From positions 1 to 11,815 of the forward strand of contig JAGGZS010000172.1 in the NCBI GenBank assembly GCA_021161885.1: DNA of 11,815 nucleotides, in the 5' to 3' direction. A model generated the notes under the pieces. It was not told where the DNA came from and made no database searches. It saw nothing but the letters and a program-made list of their open reading frames with translations. The translations under genes were made by a program, and so were the position numbers. This document shows positions 1-6,946 of this stretch, piece after piece; position 1 is the stretch's first letter; every line of letters starts with the position of its first letter. The DNA comes from a bacterium. Lineage in GTDB: Bacteria; Auribacterota; Auribacteria; Auribacterales; Auribacteraceae.

Positions 1-1194
1 ATATATTTTAGCCAAAATTTTTTTAGGAAATAATAAAAAGTTAATAACTACTTTTTTAAATGGTGTTACGATTAAATCCATGCAATAGTTGGAAAAATTA
101 AGTTGTTCTTTCCATTTTCTATGCCATCCCATTGAGCAAACATTATTGAAATTCCAATTTACCAAAGATTTTTTTTTATCGCCGAGAATTTCATCTATCA
201 GTGCAATGGTATGAATACGAAACCAAGTTGCAAACATATTAGATACATTTGCCGGAGATTTTGTTTTCCCGACCCCCATATGGATAAAGGAAACATCTTT
301 TTTATAAACAAACCCGCCGTCAAGCATTTGTTTAGTTATAACAGCTTTTAAGAGTTTACGTAAAGCAACTCTTATTTCCGACCTGCGATAATCTATCTGT
401 TTATAGAGGTTCACTAAGATATCACAGGCATCTACATCTTCGCAAGCACCTCCGCCGCCTGCCGGGCTGAACCCGCCGTCTTTATGTTGTAAAGACAACA
501 CTGTATCTATTAAATTTTTTTTATACAATATATTTCTGTTTTCATAATAGTACACTAATAATTGATGATACCCTCCGCACATAGCAACAAAATTAGAACA
601 ATATCCATTAGTACCCCAAAGACCGGTAGCCGGATCGAGCTGAGAGTTTAACCAGTCAAAATAAAATTTTAAAGATTGAGACGCCTTGTTTTTTTTCTCT
701 TGATCGCGTAAATATACTAAAAACTGCCCGATAAATAATAAATTATTTCCTTCCAGCCATGCGTCGTTCCAGTCCCTATTTTCTAACCACTTTGTTAAAT
801 TGTTAGCGACTAAAAATTTATGGGCGAATTTTAAAGGATATTTAGGAGAAACACCAAGTATATCTAATGCGGGAAGAACATGTGCGCTTAAATGCATAAG
901 CACATGTTCATAATTATGTTTTTTATTGATTAATTCATCACTGCGAATTTCAGGTCCGATAAAATAACCTGTTTCCCTATCTTGCCAGCTATTTATATAT
1001 TCCGCCCATTGTTTTAGTTGTGATTTACTAAATTTTGGCAATGCGCCGAAATAATGATACAACATCACCGCAAAACAAGACGAATACAAAGTAACTTCTC
1101 CGTCTTCCCACATTTTATATTCGCCAATATTACCTGTATTCCGGGCATTGATAAAATCTAATGCTTTGAAAATTATTTTTGAAGATGTTATCAT
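1..1194 (-). CDS. Alpha/alpha-toroid protein, prenyltransferase/squalene-oxidase-repeat-like (C-terminus beyond the window)
   Basis: This minus-strand frame is open for 398 codons from ATG at 1194 to the left edge, with no stop, so the gene is incomplete here. It has no signal peptide. The protein is rich in aromatic helices. Its middle carries repeat motifs typical of prenyltransferase/squalene-cyclase-like alpha/alpha toroids: QHKDGGF at residues 236-242 followed by a glycine-rich turn and EDVDACD at 252-258, then a second repeat QMLDGGF at 289-295. Earlier stretches such as DWNDAWLEGN and DPATGLWG fit helical-hairpin barrels. It starts 15 bases after the ABC ATPase stop, and an in-frame TAG at 1210-1212 excludes a longer form, so it is the third gene of the export operon. 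Its Shine-Dalgarno is weak (AGGG about 13 bases upstream). The substrate is unknown; in this context it may act on the exported glycan or its lipid carrier. A true terpene cyclase is possible, but the usual DxDD motif is not seen in the visible part. The fold is fairly sure; the function is not. Confidence 0.75.
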   Translation of the reverse strand, partial: MITSSKIIFKALDFINARNTGNIGEYKMWEDGEVTLYSSCFAVMLYHYFGALPKFSKSQLKQWAEYINSWQDRETGYFIGPEIRSDELINKKHNYEHVLMHLSAHVLPALDILGVSPKYPLKFAHKFLVANNLTKWLENRDWNDAWLEGNNLLFIGQFLVYLRDQEKKNKASQSLKFYFDWLNSQLDPATGLWGTNGYCSNFVAMCGGYHQLLVYYYENRNILYKKNLIDTVLSLQHKDGGFSPAGGGGACEDVDACDILVNLYKQIDYRRSEIRVALRKLLKAVITKQMLDGGFVYKKDVSFIHMGVGKTKSPANVSNMFATWFRIHTIALIDEILGDKKKSLVNWNFNNVCSMGWHRKWKEQLNFSNYCMDLIVTPFKKVVINFLLFPKKILAKIY

Positions 1195-1209
1195 TACAGT
1201 AGATAATCC

Positions 1210-2478
1210 CTACGTTAATTTAGTAATTTTTATCTGCGGGTCAATCCAGCAGTAAGGCGCATTTTTGCCTGGTTCATAAGAGCTGCCTTGTTTAATAACA
1301 TCAAAATAACCGTAATGACCATTTGTGTATGGAGTAGTCATTGATGAAGCAGGATAAATATGAAAAACCAATTTATATCTTCCGGTAGTAATTTGGATAG
1401 GATTAAAAATCAGTTCAATTTTTTGGCGTCCTTTAGTTATATCGCATATTTTATCGGTGCCAAGACAAGTTACATTTTCTATATTTCTGAAAAATGCTCT
1501 GATATTTACAGTATCGGAGATTTCACTATCAATTACAGCTTCTATTGTAACTGTATCTGAAGAACAAAATTTTTTCTTATATTCATTATTTTGTCCTTTA
1601 AGTTTAATATATTTTATTTCGATTTCATCCGTGCTGTATCCATCCCATTTGTTAATTATTTTTAAAGAATCAGAAGATGCGTTAATGTTGAAATTCGTTA
1701 TTTCTTCAGCAATTTTTTGTGAAAGCATCAACGTTTCATATTCAGATATTGCGTCTTGTATATTTCCATAATGTATTAAATTGCCTTTATCAAAAAAAAT
1801 ACCTTTCAAGGCAATACCTTCTAACATTTGCATATTATGGCTGACTATAATAAAAGTTACGCCTTGTTTTTGTAATTTAGATAGATGTTCTAAACATTTT
1901 CTGCGAAATTTAGTGTCGCCTACAGCCAGCACCTCGTCAACTAACAAAATTTCCGGCTGGCAAAACGCAACCACAGCAAACCCTAACCGTACGAACATAC
2001 CGCTTGAATAATGTTTGACGGGGGTATCGATAAAATCTTCTATTCCCGAAAAATCGACTATTTCGTCAAAATGTTTATCAATAAATTTTTTTTTCATTCC
2101 GAGTATTTCGCCGTTCACATAAATGTTTTCCCTGCCGGTCAGCATAGGATGAAACCCGGCGCCTACTTGAATCAACGCTCCGACTCTGCCGTAAACCTCT
2201 ATCTCTCCATTATCAGGCATATATATACCGTTTAAGAGTTTAAGCATAGTTGATTTACCCGCTCCGTTCGCTCCTATCAATCCGACCGCTTCACCTTTTT
2301 TTACTTCAAAATCAATATCCTTTAATGCCCAGAACTCACCCGTACGCAATCTATTAAAATTTTGGTGTACATTAAAAAAAGTGCTTGTTAAATCTAACGC
2401 GCCGTACAGCATAGTGTATCGCAACCGTTTGCAGAATTTTTTAGATACATTGTTAACCCGCATTGCGTAATCAGTCAT
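1210..2478 (-). CDS. wzt: Polysaccharide/O-antigen ABC transporter ATP-binding protein with C-terminal Wzt-like domain
   Basis: This is the ATPase half of an ABC exporter that moves lipid-linked polysaccharide across the inner membrane. Numbered from the ATG at 2478 (422 aa), Walker A GANGAGKST lies at 69-77, the Wzt/TagH-type signature YSSGM at 157-161, Walker B EILLVDE at 176-182, and the switch histidine in VSHN at 214. Residues from about 260 onward lie outside the ABC fold and look beta-rich; this matches Wzt proteins whose C-terminal domain recognises the exported glycan's non-reducing end. The frame can also open at GTG 2487, overlapping the permease by 8 bases. However, the only Shine-Dalgarno (GGAG, 2489-2492) sits one base from that GTG and 10 bases from the ATG, so ATG is preferred. 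That ATG begins one base after the permease TAA, implying translational coupling. TagH is the Gram-positive equivalent. The C-terminal third is AT-rich and probably divergent, so glycan specificity cannot be read from it. Confidence 0.92.
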   Translation of the reverse strand: MTDYAMRVNNVSKKFCKRLRYTMLYGALDLTSTFFNVHQNFNRLRTGEFWALKDIDFEVKKGEAVGLIGANGAGKSTMLKLLNGIYMPDNGEIEVYGRVGALIQVGAGFHPMLTGRENIYVNGEILGMKKKFIDKHFDEIVDFSGIEDFIDTPVKHYSSGMFVRLGFAVVAFCQPEILLVDEVLAVGDTKFRRKCLEHLSKLQKQGVTFIIVSHNMQMLEGIALKGIFFDKGNLIHYGNIQDAISEYETLMLSQKIAEEITNFNINASSDSLKIINKWDGYSTDEIEIKYIKLKGQNNEYKKKFCSSDTVTIEAVIDSEISDTVNIRAFFRNIENVTCLGTDKICDITKGRQKIELIFNPIQITTGRYKLVFHIYPASSMTTPYTNGHYGYFDVIKQGSSYEPGKNAPYCWIDPQIKITKLT

Positions 2479-2479
2479 T

Positions 2480-3355
2480 TTATACACGCTCCGTTATCTT
2501 GGTTTGAGCGAGATAAAAAAATCTCCAGCAGATATAAAAGAATATTAATGATGAAACACTCATTATCGTAAATCCTATTAATAAATCTGATTTGCCGTCC
2601 ATTATTATATCTCTTGGAAAATTCACGAAATAGTTTATGGGATTAAATCGGTTTAATTTGCCGAGCAAACTATCCTGCTCGATAGGATATAGAATAGGGG
2701 AGAGCATCATAAGTCCCATACATCCGAAATTTACTATAGTCATTATATCTCTCATGATGCCGGTCAGTAAAGCGAGCATAAATCCTAATCCCAACATAAA
2801 AAGAAAATAAGGTATCAGGCATAACAACGATAACGCCAACCCCATATAATTTGGTTTATAAGAAAAAATAACGAATGCTATCATCAGAAGTATTATTCTA
2901 ACGGCAAAATCGACAAACCCCTGCATTGCCGCGGATATAACTAAAGTTATCTTCGGGAAATTTATTTTTGTCAACATCTGGCTTGCCTGAATGATTGAAT
3001 TTGTGCAGGCTACAATTCCGGCATTGAAAAAATTAAAAAATGTTGTGCCTATCAAAACATAAAGCGGGTACGGCATATTGATATTTTTTGTATTAAAAAC
3101 CCCTGCGTGATTTATAAATACAAAAATCGTAACCGTAATCAGAGGCAGGAGCACTGCCCATAACATGCCGAGCACAGATTGTTTATATTTTGCGCTGAAA
3201 TCCCTTATGAATAATCTTATGATGAGTTCCCGAGCCCCTATAAGTTCTCCTAACATGAGTTTATCTGTTATAAATCTGCCGGATATCCCGCCGACTTGCA
3301 CGCCTTGAGGCGAATAAATGTGAGCGGGAATTTGTTTTATCGAATTTTCTGTCAT
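2480..3355 (-). CDS. wzm: Polysaccharide/O-antigen ABC transporter permease (ABC-2 type)
   Basis: This 291-residue integral membrane protein is the permease partner of the adjacent ATPase, and together they would flip a lipid-linked polysaccharide across the cytoplasmic membrane. After a polar N-terminal arm of about 40 residues comes the amphipathic RDFSAKYKQSVLGMLWA stretch (51-67), characteristic of Wzm/TagG/KpsM-type permeases. About six hydrophobic segments follow, near residues 64-82, 98-118, 135-165, 172-197, 207-225 and 258-280. The motifs SPILYP (219-224) and FNPI (237-240) also fit the family, as does the length. The start is ATG 3355, preceded by AAAGAGAG at about 8 bases. It is the first gene of the export operon, with a roughly 430-base leader and spacer upstream holding a possible promoter. 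Whether the cargo is O-antigen, capsule or another glycan cannot be decided. The gene symbol is by family, not orthology. Confidence 0.92.
   Translation of the reverse strand: MTENSIKQIPAHIYSPQGVQVGGISGRFITDKLMLGELIGARELIIRLFIRDFSAKYKQSVLGMLWAVLLPLITVTIFVFINHAGVFNTKNINMPYPLYVLIGTTFFNFFNAGIVACTNSIIQASQMLTKINFPKITLVISAAMQGFVDFAVRIILLMIAFVIFSYKPNYMGLALSLLCLIPYFLFMLGLGFMLALLTGIMRDIMTIVNFGCMGLMMLSPILYPIEQDSLLGKLNRFNPINYFVNFPRDIIMDGKSDLLIGFTIMSVSSLIFFYICWRFFYLAQTKITERV
2489..2492 (-). promoter_or_regulatory. Shine-Dalgarno deciding the ABC ATPase start
   Basis: GGAG on the minus strand, inside the last codons of the permease gene. It lies 10 bases before ATG 2478 but only one base before the alternative GTG 2487, so the ATG is the likelier start. 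Confidence 0.55.
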
Positions 3356-3402
3356 TTTTTTTACTCTCTTTAAAATGAAAGTTTGTTGTTGAAGATAGTT
3401 TT

Positions 3403-3425
3403 TTATTCGACTTTTTAACGAATAA
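3403..3425. repeat. Small inverted repeat in the export-operon leader
   Basis: Perfect 7-bp arms, TTATTCG at 3403-3409 and CGAATAA at 3419-3425, with a 9-base loop, lie about 50 bases upstream of the permease ATG. They could form a weak leader hairpin or an operator. In such AT-rich DNA, chance is a serious alternative. Confidence 0.3.
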
Positions 3426-3472
3426 CTTTAGTTAAGCGCGAGGATATTATTAGTAAAATATAATTTTAACAG

Positions 3473-3502
3473 ATTATATGAAATTTTTAAAAATAAATAC
3501 AA
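3473..3502 (-). promoter_or_regulatory. Possible sigma-70-like promoter of the export operon
   Basis: On the minus strand a perfect TATAAT (3473-3478) follows TTGTAT (3497-3502) with an 18-base spacer. This would place the transcription start near 3466, about 110 bases before the permease ATG. The -35 box is weak (TTG plus poor matches) and the surroundings are very AT-rich, so the call rests mainly on the -10 box and its position. Confidence 0.35.
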
Positions 3503-3520
3503 TATAATAATTTTTTTTTG

Positions 3521-3545
3521 TGGCAGTCTACCGTTTAGACTGCCA
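3521..3545. repeat. Perfect 10-bp inverted repeat
   Basis: The arms TGGCAGTCTA (3521-3530) and TAGACTGCCA (3536-3545) pair perfectly around a 5-base loop. A run of nine T lies immediately left on the plus strand, so a minus-strand transcript would have A's, not U's, after the stem. A plus-strand transcript would have no U-run either. It is therefore not a canonical intrinsic terminator. It lies just upstream of the possible export-operon promoter, so an operator, an RNA-stabilising 3' stem of the preceding operon, or a REP-like element are all possible. Confidence 0.6.
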
Positions 3546-3608
3546 TAGCATATTCTAACTATCATAAAAGCCAAAAAAATTGATTTTTTTATCATTTAAT
3601 TTTTTATT

Positions 3609-3821
3609 TTACTGATCACCAAAACTACCGATTTTAGTCTGTTGTTGAGGTAGTGGGGGTAAAAGCTCCACATATTTTGTTTCCCAGTAATGAAACAGGT
3701 GGTAATTATTAGAAACAAAAATTATTAAGAAGCCGCCGGCAAACTCGGGTGAGGTTTTATTTTTTGACAGTGATAGGATATATGTTAGATAGCGCGTGGC
3801 TGACAGAGCGAAAGGAGATAA
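3609..3821 (-). pseudogene. Start-less protein-like open frame, possible gene remnant or dispersed repeat
   Basis: After an in-frame TGA at 3822-3824, which lies inside the GH130 coding sequence, a minus-strand frame stays open for 70 codons to TAA at 3609-3611. It has no Met codon. The predicted peptide contains SKNKTSPEFAGGF and then a stretch with NNYHLFHYWETKYVELL and LPPLPQQQTKIGSF. This is more protein-like than most AT-rich spacer translations, and the region is visibly more GC-rich than the rest of the spacer. It overlaps the end of the GH130 gene by about 37 bases in another frame. It may be the 3' remnant of a lost gene, a small dispersed repeat, or chance. I recognise no family. 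Confidence 0.25.
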
Positions 3822-4699
3822 TCAAGCGTGGTTGTCGCTAAACAAATATTCATATCCGCGCCGGAATAATAAATTTTTACTTTTTTGTCATCCTCAATAA
3901 TCCATCCGTTACAAAAAATAACATTTCCGACATCACCAATGCGTTCATGTTCCTCTTCAGGATATAGAAACGGTTCACGGCTTTGTCCGATAATTTTCCA
4001 CGGCTGATGTAAATCCAGCAGGATAATGCCCTGCTTATACAATGATCCCATAGCGAAACTTCGGACACCGTGATACATTACAAGCCATCCTTTTTCTGTT
4101 CTGACCGGAGGAGCGGATATGCCGATTTTGCTGCCTTCCCATGTGCCCGGCGCAGGCTCAAGCAAAACACGATGCTGACCCCAGTGAATAATGTCAGGAC
4201 TGCAGTTAATCCATATATCCTGTCGTTTTTCCGCAGTAGGGCGATCAATTTTCCAGTAAAAAGACCCTATTTTTTCTGGAAATAGGACAGCATCTTTATT
4301 AGATGCTTCCGTAATAGGACCAAGAATTTCAAATATTTTAAAATCCACTGTTCTTGTAAGTATAACAACCGGCATAAACTTTGAATATCCCGTATAACAG
4401 ATATAATAATAGTCATCTAATTTTGTAATTCTCGGATCTTCAATACCCCATTCAGTAAGACCGTAACACTCGGTATGGTCTTCAGGAGCAAGACATATTT
4501 TTTTATCCACAGTAAATTTGATGCCGTCATCGCTTCGGGCAAGGACAAAGGACGATCTGCCGTTGGGCATTTCCACTCTGGCAAGAAGCAGATACGATCC
4601 ATCATATTTCACCGCCCCTGCGTTAAAAATACTGTTGACGCGAAAAGGAACATCCTCTTTAGTTAAAATCGGGTTGTACCGGTATTTTTCTATAGTCAT
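3785..4699 (-). CDS. GH130 family beta-mannoside phosphorylase (second of two)
   Basis: This five-bladed beta-propeller enzyme of family GH130 would use inorganic phosphate to release alpha-mannose-1-phosphate from a beta-mannoside. Numbering is from ATG 4699 (304 aa). Family landmarks are NPILTKEDVPF (9-19), FNAGAVKYDG (25-34), the catalytic-Asp motif GIEDPR (85-90, Asp88), KIDRP (150-154), the YHGV motif (209-212) and YYSGAD (277-282). As I recall the family literature, GH130 hydrolases have lost two basic phosphate-contact residues. The Arg in DRP and the His in YHG are both present here, which favours a phosphorylase. No signal peptide is visible, so it is cytoplasmic. The frame could open at TTG 4702, but AAGGA at 4706-4710 is 6 bases from the ATG and only 3 from the TTG. 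The ATG overlaps the preceding glycosyltransferase's TGA by one base (TGATG), so translation is coupled. It is the last gene of the five-gene operon. The linkage (beta-1,2 or beta-1,4) and acceptor cannot be decided by eye. Confidence 0.9.
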   Translation of the reverse strand: MTIEKYRYNPILTKEDVPFRVNSIFNAGAVKYDGSYLLLARVEMPNGRSSFVLARSDDGIKFTVDKKICLAPEDHTECYGLTEWGIEDPRITKLDDYYYICYTGYSKFMPVVILTRTVDFKIFEILGPITEASNKDAVLFPEKIGSFYWKIDRPTAEKRQDIWINCSPDIIHWGQHRVLLEPAPGTWEGSKIGISAPPVRTEKGWLVMYHGVRSFAMGSLYKQGIILLDLHQPWKIIGQSREPFLYPEEEHERIGDVGNVIFCNGWIIEDDKKVKIYYSGADMNICLATTTLDYLLSLCQPRAI

Positions 4700-5940
4700 C
4701 AAATATCCTTAAATTCTAATGGTATAGATACAGGTATATTATTACGGATTTCGTTATCAGCCAACTGATATGCCTGATTATATTTTTTCGCGACCACTTC
4801 CCAGCTGACAACATTATCTAAATATTTTCTCAAGTTGCCGCCGAGCATAAATCTCAATGGTTCGTCGGTTGCAAGACGCAGAATTCCATCCTTCAGGGTT
4901 TTCATATTTGAAAACAGCAGTCCGCCTTTACTCTCTACCGTCTGGCTGGTCAATCCTTCCAGCGGCGCGGTAGTGATATACGGTTTATTAAGCGCTATGA
5001 TACGCGCCAATGTGCCTGATTGGGTTTCATCGAATGAAGGGAGGAGAATAAAATCACAGATTCCCATAACCTGATAATATATTTCTCCCCGAGGAATAAA
5101 TTCATAAAATTTAGCCTTACCTTTTTTTTGGAGTATCTCAAGTTTATTCTTATATAATTTATAATCCTTTAAATGATGCGGATCACGCATTTTACCAGCG
5201 CCTAACAAACACCACTGCTGACCGGTAAAGGTTTCTATTTTTTCTTGCAGTTCTTCCCAAATATCTATAATCAGGTCCCATCGTTTATTGTTCTGAATCC
5301 ATCCGACAAGACCTACAACATGCTTGTCAATAAATTCCGGCAACCCAAGTTCTTCTTTTAGAAACGGTACATCAGCAGGTCCGTATTTGCGGTCAGGGCG
5401 GGCGCCATGCGGCACAATCATTATATTAGATGGAAGTTTCCAGCCCAGACCGTTAAATGTCCATCCTAAACGCCATTTCTGATAAGCGCATTTAAACAGT
5501 AATACTGTGCAGTTTTGCGCAAGTTTTTTTATAAACAACTCTTCCTGTTCACGCAGTCGACCATGTACCGTATGCGGTTCTACAATAGTTGGAATGCGGT
5601 TTTTTTTAAGTTTTTTTATTAATGTTAAAAAACCCGTATTATTATCACTTTTACCTGTTTCATCAATATAATTATATAAACCGTATTCGTGCTCGAGATG
5701 GACTATATACGGCTTAAGTTCTTTAATTTTTTTTAATACCGGCATATACCAGTCTTTGCGCTTCATATCAATAATGGGAAAAATGTTTTTTCCTCTGCCG
5801 TCGGTATGAGATATTATGTAGACCTGTCTTTCGGGATTGGCTTTCTTGATAAATTCAACAGCTTCCTCGGCAAATGTCGCAATACCGCATAAGCGTGGGA
5901 CCCAACTTGAAATAACAATAATTGGTTTATGCTCAGTCAT
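4699..5940 (-). CDS. GT-B glycosyltransferase, GT4-like, of the 'PRxCGIATF' type
   Basis: This cytoplasmic 413-residue GT-B enzyme probably transfers a sugar, perhaps mannose, from a nucleotide donor. The N-terminal Rossmann half holds PRLCGIATF (15-23) and HLEHEYGLY (81-89). The C-terminal half begins near VGLVGWIQNNKRWDL (208-222), with the donor-site segment FDETQSGTLARIIALNKPYI at 303-322. The classical GT4 E-x7-E motif is not intact: the second Glu is not at the expected place. The large GT of this operon has the same arrangement and shares the CGIATF and HEYG signatures, so the two are probable paralogues of one subfamily. The gene follows the first GH130 gene by 31 bases and overlaps the next by one base. 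AAAGGA (5951-5956) lies 10 bases before the ATG. Pairing with GH130 phosphorylases on both sides suggests a mannosyltransferase acting on the same glycan. Donor and acceptor are inferred, not shown. Confidence 0.88.
   Translation of the reverse strand: MTEHKPIIVISSWVPRLCGIATFAEEAVEFIKKANPERQVYIISHTDGRGKNIFPIIDMKRKDWYMPVLKKIKELKPYIVHLEHEYGLYNYIDETGKSDNNTGFLTLIKKLKKNRIPTIVEPHTVHGRLREQEELFIKKLAQNCTVLLFKCAYQKWRLGWTFNGLGWKLPSNIMIVPHGARPDRKYGPADVPFLKEELGLPEFIDKHVVGLVGWIQNNKRWDLIIDIWEELQEKIETFTGQQWCLLGAGKMRDPHHLKDYKLYKNKLEILQKKGKAKFYEFIPRGEIYYQVMGICDFILLPSFDETQSGTLARIIALNKPYITTAPLEGLTSQTVESKGGLLFSNMKTLKDGILRLATDEPLRFMLGGNLRKYLDNVVSWEVVAKKYNQAYQLADNEIRNNIPVSIPLEFKDI
4706..4710 (-). promoter_or_regulatory. 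Shine-Dalgarno deciding the start of the second GH130 gene
   Basis: AAGGA on the minus strand, embedded in the last codons of the preceding glycosyltransferase gene. It is 6 bases from ATG 4699 and 3 bases from the alternative TTG 4702, so it favours the ATG. Confidence 0.6.
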
Positions 5941-5971
5941 TCTTTTTACATCCTTTCAATTTTTATACTGC

Positions 5972-6904
5972 TTAATTGCGCGGATTATCAATACAGGCAT
6001 TTACCAGATCATCAATAGATGCCGTTCCGACACACATAACCGTATCGGCGCCAGCCCAGTAAATCTTGACGGTTCCATCATCTTCAGGGATAGCGCCGCA
6101 GCAGAATACTACGTTCGGTACATACCCTGTTCTTTCCCACGGGTCTTCCGGTTCAAGAATCCAGCTGTCGCTGACTGCGATAATTTTTGATGGGTCGATT
6201 AAATCATGCAATGCAGCGCCCAGTCTGTAAACAGCTCCTGCCATGGTTTGAAAAACACCATGATAAATATGGAGCCATCCTTTTTTTGTTTTAAACGGAG
6301 TCGCTCCGGGACCGATTTTCATTTCATCCCAATGATATTGCATGGGTGTCATAATAAGTTTTGATTCTCCCCAGAATTTAAGATCGGGCGAATAACTTAT
6401 CCAGATAGACCACGGAGATATTTCTGAATGAGGCCTGTCGAGCCTCACATACATATTATTATATTTTTCAGGGAACAGAACTGCATTGCGTAAATCTGCC
6501 TGTGTAATGAGAGAAATCCGTTCAACAGACACAAAATCTCTTGTTTTTGCTAATCCTATACGAACTCCATAACGGGAATAAGCGCTGTAAGTTATAAGAT
6601 ATTCATCATTTATACATGATATTCGGGGATCCTCAACGCCGAATTCCTCGTATTGCGCAAAGATTCCTTCAGTACAGGGTACAATAAACGGTTCTGGTCG
6701 GGATTTAAAGGAGAAACCGTCTTTACTCTCGGCGAGCCCTATTATTGAGCGTCCGGTGTTGAGGTGTGATCGAAAGAGCATAATATATTTATCTTGATAT
6801 TTCGCCATACCGGCATTATGGACAGTGTGTACCGGATATGGAATATCGTCTTTGGTCAATATGGGATTTTTTTTATAGCGTTTAATGATTCTATTATTGC
6901 GCAT
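5972..6904 (-). CDS. GH130 family beta-mannoside phosphorylase (first of two)
   Basis: This is a 310-residue GH130 enzyme, clearly paralogous to the other GH130 in the operon. Landmarks are KNPILTKDDIPYPV (12-25), HNAGMAKYQDKY (29-40), GVEDPR with the probable proton-donor Asp at 92, RLDRP (154-158), IYHGV (213-217) and YWAGAD (282-287). The basic residues in DRP and YHG are kept, as expected for a phosphorylase rather than a hydrolase. There is no signal peptide, so action would be cytoplasmic. Compared with its sister it has a longer segment before EDPR (GIFAQYEEF) and a different loop after DRP (HSEISPWS), so the two may prefer different chain lengths or acceptors. It lies 42 bases after the 340-aa glycosyltransferase and 31 bases before the next. 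Its Shine-Dalgarno is weak (AGG at about 10 bases), so translation may depend partly on coupling. The substrate linkage is open; beta-1,2- and beta-1,4-mannosides are both known in the family. Confidence 0.9.
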   Translation of the reverse strand: MRNNRIIKRYKKNPILTKDDIPYPVHTVHNAGMAKYQDKYIMLFRSHLNTGRSIIGLAESKDGFSFKSRPEPFIVPCTEGIFAQYEEFGVEDPRISCINDEYLITYSAYSRYGVRIGLAKTRDFVSVERISLITQADLRNAVLFPEKYNNMYVRLDRPHSEISPWSIWISYSPDLKFWGESKLIMTPMQYHWDEMKIGPGATPFKTKKGWLHIYHGVFQTMAGAVYRLGAALHDLIDPSKIIAVSDSWILEPEDPWERTGYVPNVVFCCGAIPEDDGTVKIYWAGADTVMCVGTASIDDLVNACIDNPRN

Positions 6905-6946
6905 ACCATCTTTGCCTATATATTATTTATAATAATGTAGACTATG

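Larger units (their letters stand above)
3356..3784. other. 429-base spacer between the two minus-strand operons
   Basis: This stretch separates the phosphorylase gene end (3785) from the permease start (3355). It holds an open frame without a start codon at its right side (3609-3821), an A/T-only palindrome (3573-3590), a perfect 10-bp inverted repeat (3521-3545), a possible promoter (3473-3502), and a small 7-bp inverted repeat in the export-operon leader (TTATTCG at 3403-3409 with CGAATAA at 3419-3425). I find no standard GC-rich hairpin followed by a T-run in the minus direction, so where transcription of the upstream operon ends is unclear. Confidence 0.6.

Noticed and set aside
1457..2235. 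Three plus-strand open frames opposite the ABC ATPase
   Set aside because: They are antisense to a strongly supported ABC ATPase with all its motifs, and show no family features of their own.
2478..2487. GTG 2487 as the start of the ABC ATPase
   Set aside because: The Shine-Dalgarno is only one base away from it, whereas ATG 2478 has workable spacing and begins one base after the permease stop.
3573..3590. A/T-only palindrome (AAAAAAAT and ATTTTTTT with a 2-base gap) as a terminator of the GH130 operon
   Set aside because: The stem has no G-C pairs and a loop too short for a stable hairpin, so it is more likely base-composition chance.
4699..4702. TTG 4702 as the start of the second GH130 gene
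   Set aside because: It is only 3 bases from AAGGA, while ATG 4699 has 6-base spacing and forms a standard TGATG overlap.
5837..6190. 117-codon plus-strand frame across the junction of a GT and a GH130 gene
   Set aside because: It is antisense to two well-supported genes, has no recognisable domain, and its sequence is explained by the codons on the other strand.
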